Shown: positions 7,467-15,772 of the stretch, one piece after another | Numbering within the stretch: the first letter of the stretch is position 1 | How the letters are laid out: each line of letters starts with the position of its first letter | Assembly (NCBI RefSeq): GCF_036687315.1 | Contig: NZ_CP144683.1 | Span: 1,674,001 to 1,738,000, forward strand | Direction of reading: 5' to 3' | DNA: 64,000 bases | From: Sphingopyxis sp. TUF1 | GTDB taxonomy: Bacteria; Pseudomonadota; Alphaproteobacteria; Sphingomonadales; Sphingomonadaceae | Notes under the pieces: model-generated | Seen by the model: only the letters and a program-made list of their open reading frames with translations | What the model was told of the DNA's origin: nothing | Database searches by the model: none | Program-made: the position numbers and the translations under genes

Positions 7467-10400
7467 GCCGGCACCTCGGCAGCGCCGCCCTTGCCCTTGC
7501 CGAAGCGCGCCCGCAGCGCGGCGAGCCCGTCGCGCACCCCGCGGCGGACGAGGACGAAAAAGAGCGGGATGAAGAAGATGGCGAGGAAGGCGGCGGCAAG
7601 CATCCCGCCGATCACCGACGTACCGATGGCAACGCGACTGTTCGCGCCCGCGCCCGTCGCGATCGCCAGCGGCAGCACGCCGAAGATGAAGGCAAAGCTG
7701 GTCATCAGGATTGGGCGCAGGCGGATGCGCGCCGCCTCGATCGCTGCCTCGATCACGCGCTTGCCGCGCTTTTCGGCCTGTTCGCCAAATTCGATCATCA
7801 AAATCGCGTTTTTCGCCGCCAGCCCCATCGTCGTGAGCAACCCGATCTGGAGGTAGACGTCATTTTCCAGCCCGCGCAGGTTCACCGCAACGACAGCGCC
7901 GATCAGCCCCAGCGGGATGACGAGCAGCACGGCAAAGGGGATCGACCAGCTTTCGTAGAGCGCGGCAAGGCAGAGAAAGACGACGAGCAGCGACAGCGTA
8001 TAGAGCAACGGCGCCTGCCCCGACGAAAGCCGCTCTTCATAGGAGGAGCCCGACCACGCGACGCTGGTTCCGGAAATCTCGCCCGCCATGCGCTCCATCT
8101 CGTCCATCGCTTCGCCTGAGCTGGTCCCCGCAGCGGGCTGGCCGGAAATTTCGAACGCGGGCACGCCCTGAAAGCGCGAGCTGCTGCTTGGCGTCGTCGA
8201 CCAGCCGAGCGTTGCAAAGGCCGAAAAGGGCGACATTTCGCCGTCGGTCGAGCGGACATACCATTGGCCGAGATCGTCGGGACTCGCGCGATAGGGGGCG
8301 TCGCCCTGGACATAGACGCGCTTGACGCGGCCCTTGTCGATAAAATCATTGACGTAGCGGCCGCCCCACGCGGTCGCGAGCGTGTTGTTCACGTCGCCAT
8401 TGTCGATGCCATAGGCGGTGAGGCGCTGCGTATCGACATCGATCTTGAGCGTTGCCACATCCGGCAGGTCGGACAAACGCACCGAAGTCAGCTTTGGGTT
8501 GGCATTCGCCATCGCGAGCAGCCTGTCGCGCGCGGCGACAAATTCGTCGCGGCTCATCCCGCTGCGGTTCTGGAACTGCATCGTGAAGCCCGACGAATCG
8601 CCGAGCCCGCGCACCGCGCCCGGAACGAGCGCAAATACCTGCGCGTCGCGGATGCCCGACAGCGCCGCACGGGCGCGCGCGGCGATCGCGTCGGCGCTGC
8701 GCTCCGCGCCGGGACGCTCGTCCCAGTGGACGAGGTTCACAAAACCCTGCCCGGTATTCTGCCCTACCGCGCCGCCGCCGCCGCCGCCGCCGGCGACGAG
8801 GAACAGCGCGCCGACATTGGCCTTTTCCTCGGTCAGCAGATAGTTTTCGATCGTGTCGCGAACCTCGAGAGTCCGCGCCTGCGTTGCGCCCGCGGGCAGG
8901 CGGAACTGGACCTGCACGCGGCCCTGGTCCTCGCCCGGCAGGAAGCCGCTCGGCAGGCGGAGGAACAGGAAGGCGAGCGCGACGAGCAGCACGGCATAGA
9001 TGCCGAGGAACAGCCACTTGCGATCGACGACCGTAGTGACGCTGCCGACATAGCGATCGACCGCGCGGTCGAAGCGTGTGTTGAAGCCATGTTTCGCGCG
9101 TTCGAGCAGCGCGCGGGCGCGCGGAAAGCGTCCACCATTTATATCGGAGTGACCATTGCTCTTGGGCTTGAGCAATGTCGAGGTCAGCGCGGGACTCAGG
9201 ATCAGCGCAACGAGCACCGACAGCGCCATTGCGGACACGATGGTGACCGAAAACTGGCGATAGATCACGCCCGTCGATCCGCCGAAAAAGGCCATCGGCA
9301 GAAACACCGCCGAAAGCACGAGGGCGATCGCGATCAGCGCGACCTGCAGCTCCTTCATCGACTGAATCGTTGCTTCGCGCGCTGTCATGCCGGGATTTTC
9401 TTCCATCAACCGCTCGACATTTTCGACGACGACGATCGCATCATCGACAAGCAGACCGATCGCGAGCGTCAGTCCGAACAGCGTCAGCGTGTTGATGCTG
9501 AACCCCAGCAGGTAAAAAATGCCGAAGGTGCCGAGCAGCACGACGGGTACTGCAATCGCTGGGATCAGTACCGCGCGCCAGCTTTGCAGGAAGACGAACA
9601 TGACGAGGATGACGAGCAGTATTGCCTCGAACAGCGATTTCTGCACTTCGCTTACCGACAGCTTGATAAAGGCGGTCGCGTCATTGGCGTAGCTGTAGGT
9701 GAGCCCGTCAGGGAAATTGTCGGCAAGTTCCGCCATCCGCGCCTTCACCCGCTCGGCGGTTTCGAGTGCGTCGGCGCCCGGCGACAGCGAGATCGACATG
9801 CCCGATCCAGGGTGCCCGTTGATGCGCACGATCGTGCTGTAATTTTCCGCGCCGACCTCGACCCGCGCGATATCCTTGATCCGCACGGTCGCGCCGTCGG
9901 GCAACGCCTTGAGCACGATATTTTCGAACTCTTCGGGGGTCTGCATGCGCGACTGGGCGGTGACCGTCGCGTTGAGCATCTGGCGCTCGGGCGCGGGCAG
10001 GCCGCCGACCTCGCCCGCGGCGACTTCGCTGTTCTGCGCGGTGATTGCGGCGACGACATCGCTGGGCATCAGAGACGTCGCCGCAAGCCGCTGCGGATTC
10101 AGCCAGATTCGCATCGCGTGCGGCGAACCGAAGACATTGACGTCGCCGACGCCTTCGACGCGCGACAGCGGATCCTGGATGTTCGATGACAGATAGTCGG
10201 AGACGTCCTGGTTCGACCGCGTGTCGGTCGTGTCATAGACGCCGACGAGCAGCAGCGAGTCCGAATTGGACTTGGTAACGCGCACGCCCTGCGCCTGCAC
10301 CTGTTGCGGCAGGCGCGAGACCGCCGACTGGATCTTGTTCTGGACCTGTACCTGCGCGATGTCCGGGTCGGTGCCTTTTTCAAAGATCGCGGTGATGCTT

Positions 10401-10663
10401 GCCTGTCCGCGCGAGCTCGACTGCGAGCTGAAATAAAGAAGACCGTCGATGCCCGTCAGCTGCTGTTCGAGCACCTGGGTAACGCTGTTTTCGATCGTTT
10501 CGGCCGACGCACCGGGATAGGAAGCGCGGATATTGACCTGCGTCGGCGCGATGTCGGGATATTGTTCAATGGGCAGCGAAAAAAGCGCGCCGACCCCGCC
10601 GAGCATGACGATGATCGCCAGCACCCAGGCGAAGATTGGCCGCTCGATAAAAAGACGCGACAT
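7463..10663 (-). CDS. RND efflux pump inner-membrane transporter, AcrB/MexB (HAE1) type
   Basis: This proton-driven transporter of 1066 aa matches the AcrB/MexB size. It has a TM1 region (FAWVLAIIVMLGGVGALFSL) and a periplasmic porter domain with IEQYPDIAPTQVNIRASYPG. The proton-relay acidic pair sits in GLLVDDAIVVVENVER near residues 406-407 and the relay lysine in GLAAKNAILMIEF near residue 950. A Gly-rich patch (GGGGGGG, around plus 8770-8790) lies in the periplasmic loop. It belongs to the HAE1 family, whose members export hydrophobic and amphiphilic drugs or metabolites. The adaptor gene is 6 bases upstream and the channel gene overlaps by 4 bases. Confidence 0.95.
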   Translation of the reverse strand: MSRLFIERPIFAWVLAIIVMLGGVGALFSLPIEQYPDIAPTQVNIRASYPGASAETIENSVTQVLEQQLTGIDGLLYFSSQSSSRGQASITAIFEKGTDPDIAQVQVQNKIQSAVSRLPQQVQAQGVRVTKSNSDSLLLVGVYDTTDTRSNQDVSDYLSSNIQDPLSRVEGVGDVNVFGSPHAMRIWLNPQRLAATSLMPSDVVAAITAQNSEVAAGEVGGLPAPERQMLNATVTAQSRMQTPEEFENIVLKALPDGATVRIKDIARVEVGAENYSTIVRINGHPGSGMSISLSPGADALETAERVKARMAELADNFPDGLTYSYANDATAFIKLSVSEVQKSLFEAILLVILVMFVFLQSWRAVLIPAIAVPVVLLGTFGIFYLLGFSINTLTLFGLTLAIGLLVDDAIVVVENVERLMEENPGMTAREATIQSMKELQVALIAIALVLSAVFLPMAFFGGSTGVIYRQFSVTIVSAMALSVLVALILSPALTSTLLKPKSNGHSDINGGRFPRARALLERAKHGFNTRFDRAVDRYVGSVTTVVDRKWLFLGIYAVLLVALAFLFLRLPSGFLPGEDQGRVQVQFRLPAGATQARTLEVRDTIENYLLTEEKANVGALFLVAGGGGGGGAVGQNTGQGFVNLVHWDERPGAERSADAIAARARAALSGIRDAQVFALVPGAVRGLGDSSGFTMQFQNRSGMSRDEFVAARDRLLAMANANPKLTSVRLSDLPDVATLKIDVDTQRLTAYGIDNGDVNNTLATAWGGRYVNDFIDKGRVKRVYVQGDAPYRASPDDLGQWYVRSTDGEMSPFSAFATLGWSTTPSSSSRFQGVPAFEISGQPAAGTSSGEAMDEMERMAGEISGTSVAWSGSSYEERLSSGQAPLLYTLSLLVVFLCLAALYESWSIPFAVLLVIPLGLIGAVVAVNLRGLENDVYLQIGLLTTMGLAAKNAILMIEFGEQAEKRGKRVIEAAIEAARIRLRPILMTSFAFIFGVLPLAIATGAGANSRVAIGTSVIGGMLAAAFLAIFFIPLFFVLVRRGVRDGLAALRARFGKGKGGAAEVPA

Positions 10664-10669
10664 GCCGCG

Positions 10670-11845
10670 CTACCTGGCCGCCGGGGCGTCGGCGCCCTTG
10701 GGCACTCCGATACGCTGCGCACTGCTTGCGGGCACCGGGCGGATCGCGGCGCCTTGCCGGACATTGCCCAGTCCCTGCGTGATCACACGTTCGCCGGGTT
10801 TCAGTCCGTCGGTGACGACCCAGTTCGCGCCGATCGTGCGGTCGGCGACGATTCGGCGCCGCATGGCCTTATTGTCCTTGCCAACGAGATAGACGAACGC
10901 CGACCCGTCAAAATCGCGCTGCACCGCAGCCTGCGGCAGCAGGATCGCCGACGGATTGACCGCTTGGTCGAACAGCGCGGTCACGAACATGCCGGGCAAT
11001 AGCACGCCGCCCGGATTGGGAAAACGTGCGCGCAGCGTCACCGTGCCCGTCGCCTCGTTCACCGTCACTTCTGAAAACTGGACGATGCCGGTGGGACCAT
11101 AGCTGCTGCCATCCTCGAGCCTTAGCCGCACTGCGGTGTTCCCCGGCGCCACTCCGCCGCTTTGCAGCGCCTGCCGCAGCGTTGTCAGCTCGGCGCTCGA
11201 CTGCTGCATATCGACATAGATGGGATCGATACGCTGAATCGTTGCGAGTGGTTCGGCCTGGCTGGCGCTGACAAGCGCGCCGGGCGTCGCGAGGCTGCGC
11301 CCGATCCGCCCGCTGATCGGCGCGGTGATCGTCGCATAGCGCAGGTTGATCCGCGCCGTTTCCAGCGCGGCGCGATTTTGCGCGACCGCAGCGCGTGCCA
11401 TGCGCGCGGCCGCGAGCGCGTCGGTATAATCCTGCTCGGCGACCGCCTGCATCTTGGCGAGCGGTTGGAGGCGTCGCGCACGCTCCTCGGCAGCCTCGGC
11501 GCTGGCGCGTGCGCTCGCCAGATTGGCTTCGGCCTGCTGGGCGGCCGCGCGATAGAGGCTGGCGTCGATCTCGTACAGCGGCTGGCCCGCGCGGACGAAG
11601 CCGCCTTCGGTGAACAGCCGCCGCCGAATCAGGCCGTTCACCTGCGGCCGTACTTCGCTCGTTTCAAAGGCGACAGTGCGTCCGCCGAGCGACGTCGTCA
11701 CCGGGACGGCCTGGACCGCGACGCTGACATAGCCGACCTCGGGCGCGCCGCGGCCGCCATTCTCCTCCTCAGCCGCACAGGCGCCCATCGACAGGGCGAT
11801 GGCGCACAGAAGCCCGAGGCGGAGCACCGGCCGGTCGTTCAACAT
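10670..11845 (-). CDS. RND efflux periplasmic adaptor (membrane fusion protein)
   Basis: This is the periplasmic adaptor that links the RND pump to the outer-membrane channel. It has 391 aa. The N-terminal signal ends in lipobox MGAC, so it is probably a lipoprotein. Next come a lipoyl half-motif (VNGLIRRRLFTEGGFVRAGQ), an alpha-hairpin of Ala/Glu/Arg-rich helices around residues 95-160, the second lipoyl half (ITAPISGRIGRSL) and beta-barrel and membrane-proximal domains. It is the first gene of the operon. Two direct TTGCGACAA repeats about 90 bases upstream may bind a regulator. Confidence 0.92.
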   Translation of the reverse strand: MLNDRPVLRLGLLCAIALSMGACAAEEENGGRGAPEVGYVSVAVQAVPVTTSLGGRTVAFETSEVRPQVNGLIRRRLFTEGGFVRAGQPLYEIDASLYRAAAQQAEANLASARASAEAAEERARRLQPLAKMQAVAEQDYTDALAAARMARAAVAQNRAALETARINLRYATITAPISGRIGRSLATPGALVSASQAEPLATIQRIDPIYVDMQQSSAELTTLRQALQSGGVAPGNTAVRLRLEDGSSYGPTGIVQFSEVTVNEATGTVTLRARFPNPGGVLLPGMFVTALFDQAVNPSAILLPQAAVQRDFDGSAFVYLVGKDNKAMRRRIVADRTIGANWVVTDGLKPGERVITQGLGNVRQGAAIRPVPASSAQRIGVPKGADAPAAR

Positions 11846-11935
11846 AGGATTTTCTCGTTACTGGTCGCCGCGAGCGGGAAGGATTTGGCTCCTATTCAAC
11901 CCATTGTGCTACGCGTGGCAAGCCCCGCAGCCGTT

Positions 11936-11954
11936 TTGCGACAAGTTGCGACAA
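11936..11954 (-). promoter_or_regulatory. Tandem 9-bp direct repeat upstream of the efflux operon
   Basis: TTGCGACAA occurs twice with a 10-base period (11936-11944 and 11946-11954), about 91 bases upstream of the adaptor start and just past the lacI-type gene. One-helical-turn spacing is typical of tandem sites for response regulators or similar activators. The binding protein is unknown. Confidence 0.4.
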
Positions 11955-11976
11955 TTTTCCCGCGCGTTCGACGGTG

Positions 11977-13029
11977 CTAGCGACCGGGCGGCGCTGCGAC
12001 CGATTGGCGCTCGACCAATGTCGAGGGCAGGACATTGTCCTCGTCGCCCGCCTTGGCGCCGGGACCCAGAAAATCGGGAACCAGCGTCTGTGCGGCGCGG
12101 ACGCCCATTTCGCGGATCGGCCAGCGCACCGTGCTGAGCGCGGGCCAGATATGCGTTGCCGTGGGGCTGTCGTCGAATCCGATGATCGACAGCTCGGCGG
12201 GCACTTTGATGCCCTTGCTATGCGCGACGCTCATCACCCCCGCCGCCATCTCGTCGTTCGAGCAGAAGATCGCCGTCGGCGGATCGGTGCGCGCGAGCAG
12301 CGCTTCGCCCGCCTCGATCCCCGCCGTATAACGGTAGTTGCCGGGCGCATTGAGCTCGGCGGGCAGGACCAGTCCCGCCTCGCCGAGCGCTTCGAGAAAG
12401 CCTTTTTCGCGTTCGGCGGCCGAACGGAAACCCACCGGGCCGCGCACGAAACCGATGCGGCGATGTCCCAGCGCGATCAGCCCGCGCACCGCTTCCGCCA
12501 CCACTTCGCGATCGTTCGACGAGATGCAATGCCTGGCATCGTCGAGCGGCGCCGAACCGATGCGGACATAGCGCACGCCCAGATCCTCGCAGAGCGCCGC
12601 CAGATCGTCATTCTCCGAAATCGGCGGCAACAACATCGCGCCGATCGGCCGTTGTTTTTCGAGAAAGGTGCGGACATCGTCGAGCAATTTGTCCGATCCA
12701 CGGTCGACCGGGCGCACAAGCAGCGCAAGGTCGCTGTCCTTGATCGCGTCGAGGACGCCGCGCTGGAAATTGAGCACCGTCTGCGCGTTGGGGTTGTCGT
12801 GGAGCAGCGCAATCAGGAAATTGCGGCGAAAGGCAAGCGCGCGCGCCTGCGGATTGGGGACGAATCCCAGCTGCTCGATCGCTTTTTCGACCGCGGTCCG
12901 CGTCTTTTCGGTCAGGAATTCGGACCGGTTGATGACCCGGCTCACCGTTTTTTTCGATACGCCCGCCAGCGCCGCGACGTCGTTGATGGTCGGCTGCTTG
13001 CCCCCCGGCCCCTTGGTTTGTGCCGCCAT
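11977..13029 (-). CDS. LacI-family transcriptional regulator of the pectin/galacturonate locus
   Basis: A 350-aa LacI/GalR repressor. The HTH is at residues 13-35 (INDVAALAGVSKKTVSRVIN), followed by the hinge helix (NPQARALAFRR) and a periplasmic-binding-like sensor domain (IFCSNDEMAAGVMSVA, SIIGFDDSPTATHIWPALST). It is divergent from the isomerase-kduD-kdgK operon, and the shared intergenic region carries two copies of a palindrome with core ACCGGT. Three more copies lie at the other two divergent promoters of the locus, so it probably controls the whole region. The inducer is likely a uronate catabolite such as 2-keto-3-deoxygluconate, which is an inference. Confidence 0.9.
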   Translation of the reverse strand: MAAQTKGPGGKQPTINDVAALAGVSKKTVSRVINRSEFLTEKTRTAVEKAIEQLGFVPNPQARALAFRRNFLIALLHDNPNAQTVLNFQRGVLDAIKDSDLALLVRPVDRGSDKLLDDVRTFLEKQRPIGAMLLPPISENDDLAALCEDLGVRYVRIGSAPLDDARHCISSNDREVVAEAVRGLIALGHRRIGFVRGPVGFRSAAEREKGFLEALGEAGLVLPAELNAPGNYRYTAGIEAGEALLARTDPPTAIFCSNDEMAAGVMSVAHSKGIKVPAELSIIGFDDSPTATHIWPALSTVRWPIREMGVRAAQTLVPDFLGPGAKAGDEDNVLPSTLVERQSVAAPPGR

Positions 13030-13135
13030 AAGCGCTTGTCCTCCGCGGGATTTGGTTTCTATCCCGCCTTTCCCGCGTCGTGATGGGCGCCCGGCGCGTC
13101 AAAATCAACCATCGCAACGGGCATCGCGCGATTAT

Positions 13136-13149
13136 TGATACCGGTGTCC
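13136..13149. promoter_or_regulatory. Putative LacI-family operator 1
   Basis: TGATACCGGTGTCC, a near-palindrome centred on ACCGGT, in the intergenic region between the lacI-type gene and the isomerase gene. It differs from the symmetric form TGACACCGGTGTCA at two positions. Confidence 0.65.
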
Positions 13150-13184
13150 AGTGCGCGGTTCAGGTGTCCGGGGGGCGTTGATAT

Positions 13185-13198
13185 TGACACCGGTTACC
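13185..13198. promoter_or_regulatory. Putative LacI-family operator 2 overlapping a -35 box
   Basis: TGACACCGGTTACC, 42 bases upstream of the isomerase ATG. Its first bases form a consensus -35 hexamer (TTGACA, 13184-13189). A weak -10 candidate (TAGCTT, 13207-13212) follows at 17 bases, so repressor binding would block polymerase. Confidence 0.7.
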
Positions 13199-13239
13199 AA
13201 AATGATTAGCTTGTGACAAATCGAACAAAGGAACACATC

Positions 13240-13893
13240 ATGAAGATCGCGCTGATCACCGAGAACAGCCAGGCTGCCAAAAACGGCATCATCCATGAAG
13301 CGCTGACCACTGTCGCCGAGCCGCTGGGTCATCAGGTTTTCAACTATGGCATGTACTCGGCGGACGATAAGGCGTCGCTGACCTATGTCATGAACGGACT
13401 GCTCGCTGGCATCCTTCTCAATTCGAAGGCCGCCGATTTCGTTGTGACGGGCTGCGGCACGGGCATGGGTTCGATGCTCGCCTGCAACGCGATGCCGGGC
13501 GTATTCTGCGGGCTGGTGATCGATCCGACCGATGCGTTCCTCTTTGGCCAGATCAACGACGGCAACGCGATTTCGATGCCCTATGCCAAGGGTTTCGGGT
13601 GGGCGGCCGAACTCAACCTGCAGGATGTTTATCGCAAGCTGTTCGACGGCGAGCGCGGGCTGGGCTATCCCAAGGAGCGCGCCGAAATCATGCGGACGAA
13701 CCGCGGCATATTGAAGGATCTGAAAGCTGCGTCGTGCCACGACATGCTGACGGTGCTCAAGACTGTCGATCAGGATCTGCTCCGCGCGGCGATCGCTGGC
13801 GAGAAATTCGCCGACTATTTCTACGCCAATTCGCAGGATGAGGCGATCAGCGCCTATCTGAAGAGCCTGTCGGCGGAGCCGGCGCTCGCCTGA
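13240..13893 (+). CDS. RpiB/LacA/LacB-family isomerase, probable DhuI-type unsaturated-uronate isomerase
   Basis: A 217-aa protein with the RpiB/LacAB fold: MKIALITENSQAAKNG at the N-terminus and the phosphosugar-isomerase-like motif TGCGTGMGSMLACNA around residues 75-90. In streptococci an RpiB-family enzyme (DhuI) isomerises 4-deoxy-L-threo-5-hexosulose uronate, doing the job of KduI, next to a KduD-like reductase. Here kduD follows after a single base, so the same role in pectin breakdown is likely. No canonical KduI is present in the window. I chose the ATG at 13240 because AAAGGA lies just upstream; the longer frame would cover the promoter. Ribose- or galactose-6-phosphate isomerisation is an alternative. 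Confidence 0.75.
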   Translation: MKIALITENSQAAKNGIIHEALTTVAEPLGHQVFNYGMYSADDKASLTYVMNGLLAGILLNSKAADFVVTGCGTGMGSMLACNAMPGVFCGLVIDPTDAFLFGQINDGNAISMPYAKGFGWAAELNLQDVYRKLFDGERGLGYPKERAEIMRTNRGILKDLKAASCHDMLTVLKTVDQDLLRAAIAGEKFADYFYANSQDEAISAYLKSLSAEPALA

Positions 13894-13894
13894 C

Positions 13895-14650
13895 ATGACG
13901 CAATTATTTGATCTTTCGGGCAAGGTCGCGCTCGTCACCGGTGCCAACACGGGTATCGGGCAGGGGATCGCGCTCGCGCTCGCCGGTGCGGGCGCCGACA
14001 TCGCCGCCGCCGGCCGCTCGCCCGCCGACGAAACCGTCGGCAAGGTCCGCGCGCTCGGTCGCCGCGGCGAAAATTTCGCCGCCGACCTGTCGAGCGTCGC
14101 GGCGGTGCAGCCGCTGGTCGACGCCGTGCTCGCCGCGTTCGGACGCGTCGACATCCTCGTCAACAATGCCGGGATCATCCGCCGGGCCGACGCGGTCGAT
14201 TTTACCGAGGACGACTGGGATGCGGTGATGGACACCAATCTCAAGACGCTCTTCTTCCTTTGCCAGAGCGTTGGGCGGCACATGATCGCGCGCGGCAGCG
14301 GCAAGATCATCAACATCGCCTCGATGCTGACCTTTCAGGGCGGCATTCGCGTGCCGAGCTACACCGCGTCGAAATCGGGCGTCGGCGGGCTAACCAAGCT
14401 GCTCGCGAACGAATGGGCGGCAAAGGGGATCAACGTCAACGCGATCGCGCCGGGCTACATCGCGACGAACAACACCGCCGCGCTGCAAGCCGACGAGACG
14501 CGCAACCGGCAGATCATGGAGCGCATCCCCGCGGGCCGCTGGGGCGATGCCGCCGACATCGGCGGTGCCGCGGTGTTCCTGGCGTCGAGCGCATCGGACT
14601 ATGTGCAGGGCCATATCCTTGCCGTCGACGGCGGCTGGCTGGCGCGGTAA
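13895..14650 (+). CDS. kduD: 2-deoxy-D-gluconate 3-dehydrogenase / 2,5-diketo-3-deoxygluconate reductase KduD
   Basis: A 251-aa short-chain dehydrogenase that should reduce 2,5-diketo-3-deoxygluconate to 2-keto-3-deoxygluconate in unsaturated uronate catabolism. The cofactor motif TGANTGIGQG is at residues 16-25. NNAGIIRRA and the active-site motif YTASKSG (Tyr near 156) follow, and the [21 protein letters not shown] tail is characteristic of KduD. It starts one base after the isomerase stop, and the kdgK gene follows across a palindromic repeat. Cytoplasmic. Confidence 0.9.
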   Translation: MTQLFDLSGKVALVTGANTGIGQGIALALAGAGADIAAAGRSPADETVGKVRALGRRGENFAADLSSVAAVQPLVDAVLAAFGRVDILVNNAGIIRRADAVDFTEDDWDAVMDTNLKTLFFLCQSVGRHMIARGSGKIINIASMLTFQGGIRVPSYTASKSGVGGLTKLLANEWAAKGINVNAIAPGYIATNNTAALQADETRNRQIMERIPAGRWGDAADIGGAAVFLASSASDYVQGHILAVDGGWLAR

Positions 14651-14666
14651 ATATATTTTTAAAGGA

Positions 14667-14751
14667 CATTCGTGCTGAGTTTGTCGCAGCACCGTTGCTC
14701 CTTTGGCGCTAAAAAAAAAGAACAGTCCTTCGACAGGCTCGGGGCGAACGG
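14667..14751. repeat. Palindromic repeat family C, copy 1
   Basis: Imperfect inverted repeat beginning ATTCGTGCTGAG and ending CTCGGGGCGAACGG, with a run of nine A in the middle. Copies are at 31231-31317 and 54017-54105. It fills the kduD-kdgK gap, and its right end supplies the first bases of the kdgK Shine-Dalgarno element (GGAG, 14750-14753). Confidence 0.85.
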
Positions 14752-14758
14752 AGTAGGG

Positions 14759-15772
14759 ATGGCGCAAGGCAAGCTGGTCTTTTTCGGCGAACTGCTGATC
14801 CGGCTCAACGCGCCGGGCAACGAGCTGCTGATGCAATCGCCCGCGCTCGCGCTCCACGTCGGCGGGGCCGAAGCGAATGTCGCGATCGGCCTCGCGCATC
14901 TCGGCCGTGATTGCGCGATGGTATCGCGCGTTCCGAACAATGCGCTGGGTCGCGGCGCAGTGGCGGCGGTGCGCGGCGCAGGCGTCGATTGCACCGCCGT
15001 CACGACCGCGCCGGGGCGCATGGGGCTTTATTTCCTCAGCGTCGGGGCGGGGCTGCGCTCGTCGGAGATCGTCTATGACCGCGCGGGATCGAGTTTCGTA
15101 GCGAGCAGTGCGGACGGTTATGACTGGGACACGCTCCTGAATGGTGCGGCGCTCCTGCATCTGTCGGGCATCACGCCGGCCTTGGGGGCGCGCTCGGCCG
15201 AGACGGCGCTCGCGGCGGCGCGCGCGGCGAAGCGGCTGGGCGTGCCGGTCAGCTTCGACGGCAATTACCGCGCGATGCTGTGGGAAGCATGGGACAGCGA
15301 CCCACGCGCGGTTCTGTCCGAACTGATCGGCAGCGCCGACATCTTGTTCGGCAACCACCGCGACCTGTCGCTGGTGCTGGGACAGGACTTCAGCGGCGAG
15401 GGCGAGGACCGGCGGCGCGAGGCGGCCGAAGCGGGCTTTGCCGCCTTCCCCGGCCTCAGCCTGATCGCTTCGACCGCGCGCCATACGGTAACCGCCGATC
15501 ATCACCGCATCGCGGCGCGCGTCGATCTTCGCGGCAGTTGCCACCAGACCGACGAGATCGACGTCACCGGCATCGTCGACCGCATCGGCGCGGGCGATGC
15601 CTTTGCCGCGGGGGTGCTCCACGCGCATCTGAACGGGGGCACCGCCGAAGCGATGGCGCTAAGCGGCCTCGCGCTCACCTGTCTCAAACATTCGCTCCCC
15701 GGCGATGCAAGCCGCTTCGGCCAGGCGGACATCGACGCCTTCCACGGCGGTGGGCTCGATGTCCGGCGCTGA
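14759..15772 (+). CDS. kdgK: 2-keto-3-deoxygluconate kinase KdgK
   Basis: A 337-aa PfkB-family sugar kinase that should phosphorylate 2-keto-3-deoxygluconate to KDPG for Entner-Doudoroff aldol cleavage. It has the N-terminal LVFFGELLIRLNAPG strand, GGAEANVAIGLAHLG, and the PfkB signature IGAGDAFAAGVLHA near residue 277 with the catalytic Asp. Both pectin branches in this locus converge on its substrate. No KDPG aldolase gene lies in the window. I chose the ATG at 14759 with GGAG five bases upstream; the longer frame would translate the palindromic repeat. It overlaps the next gene by 14 bases. Confidence 0.9.
   Translation: MAQGKLVFFGELLIRLNAPGNELLMQSPALALHVGGAEANVAIGLAHLGRDCAMVSRVPNNALGRGAVAAVRGAGVDCTAVTTAPGRMGLYFLSVGAGLRSSEIVYDRAGSSFVASSADGYDWDTLLNGAALLHLSGITPALGARSAETALAAARAAKRLGVPVSFDGNYRAMLWEAWDSDPRAVLSELIGSADILFGNHRDLSLVLGQDFSGEGEDRRREAAEAGFAAFPGLSLIASTARHTVTADHHRIAARVDLRGSCHQTDEIDVTGIVDRIGAGDAFAAGVLHAHLNGGTAEAMALSGLALTCLKHSLPGDASRFGQADIDAFHGGGLDVRR

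Noticed and set aside
8264..10189. A 641-codon plus-strand frame.
   Set aside because: It is antisense to the RND pump and shows only low-complexity His/Arg/Asp-rich sequence.
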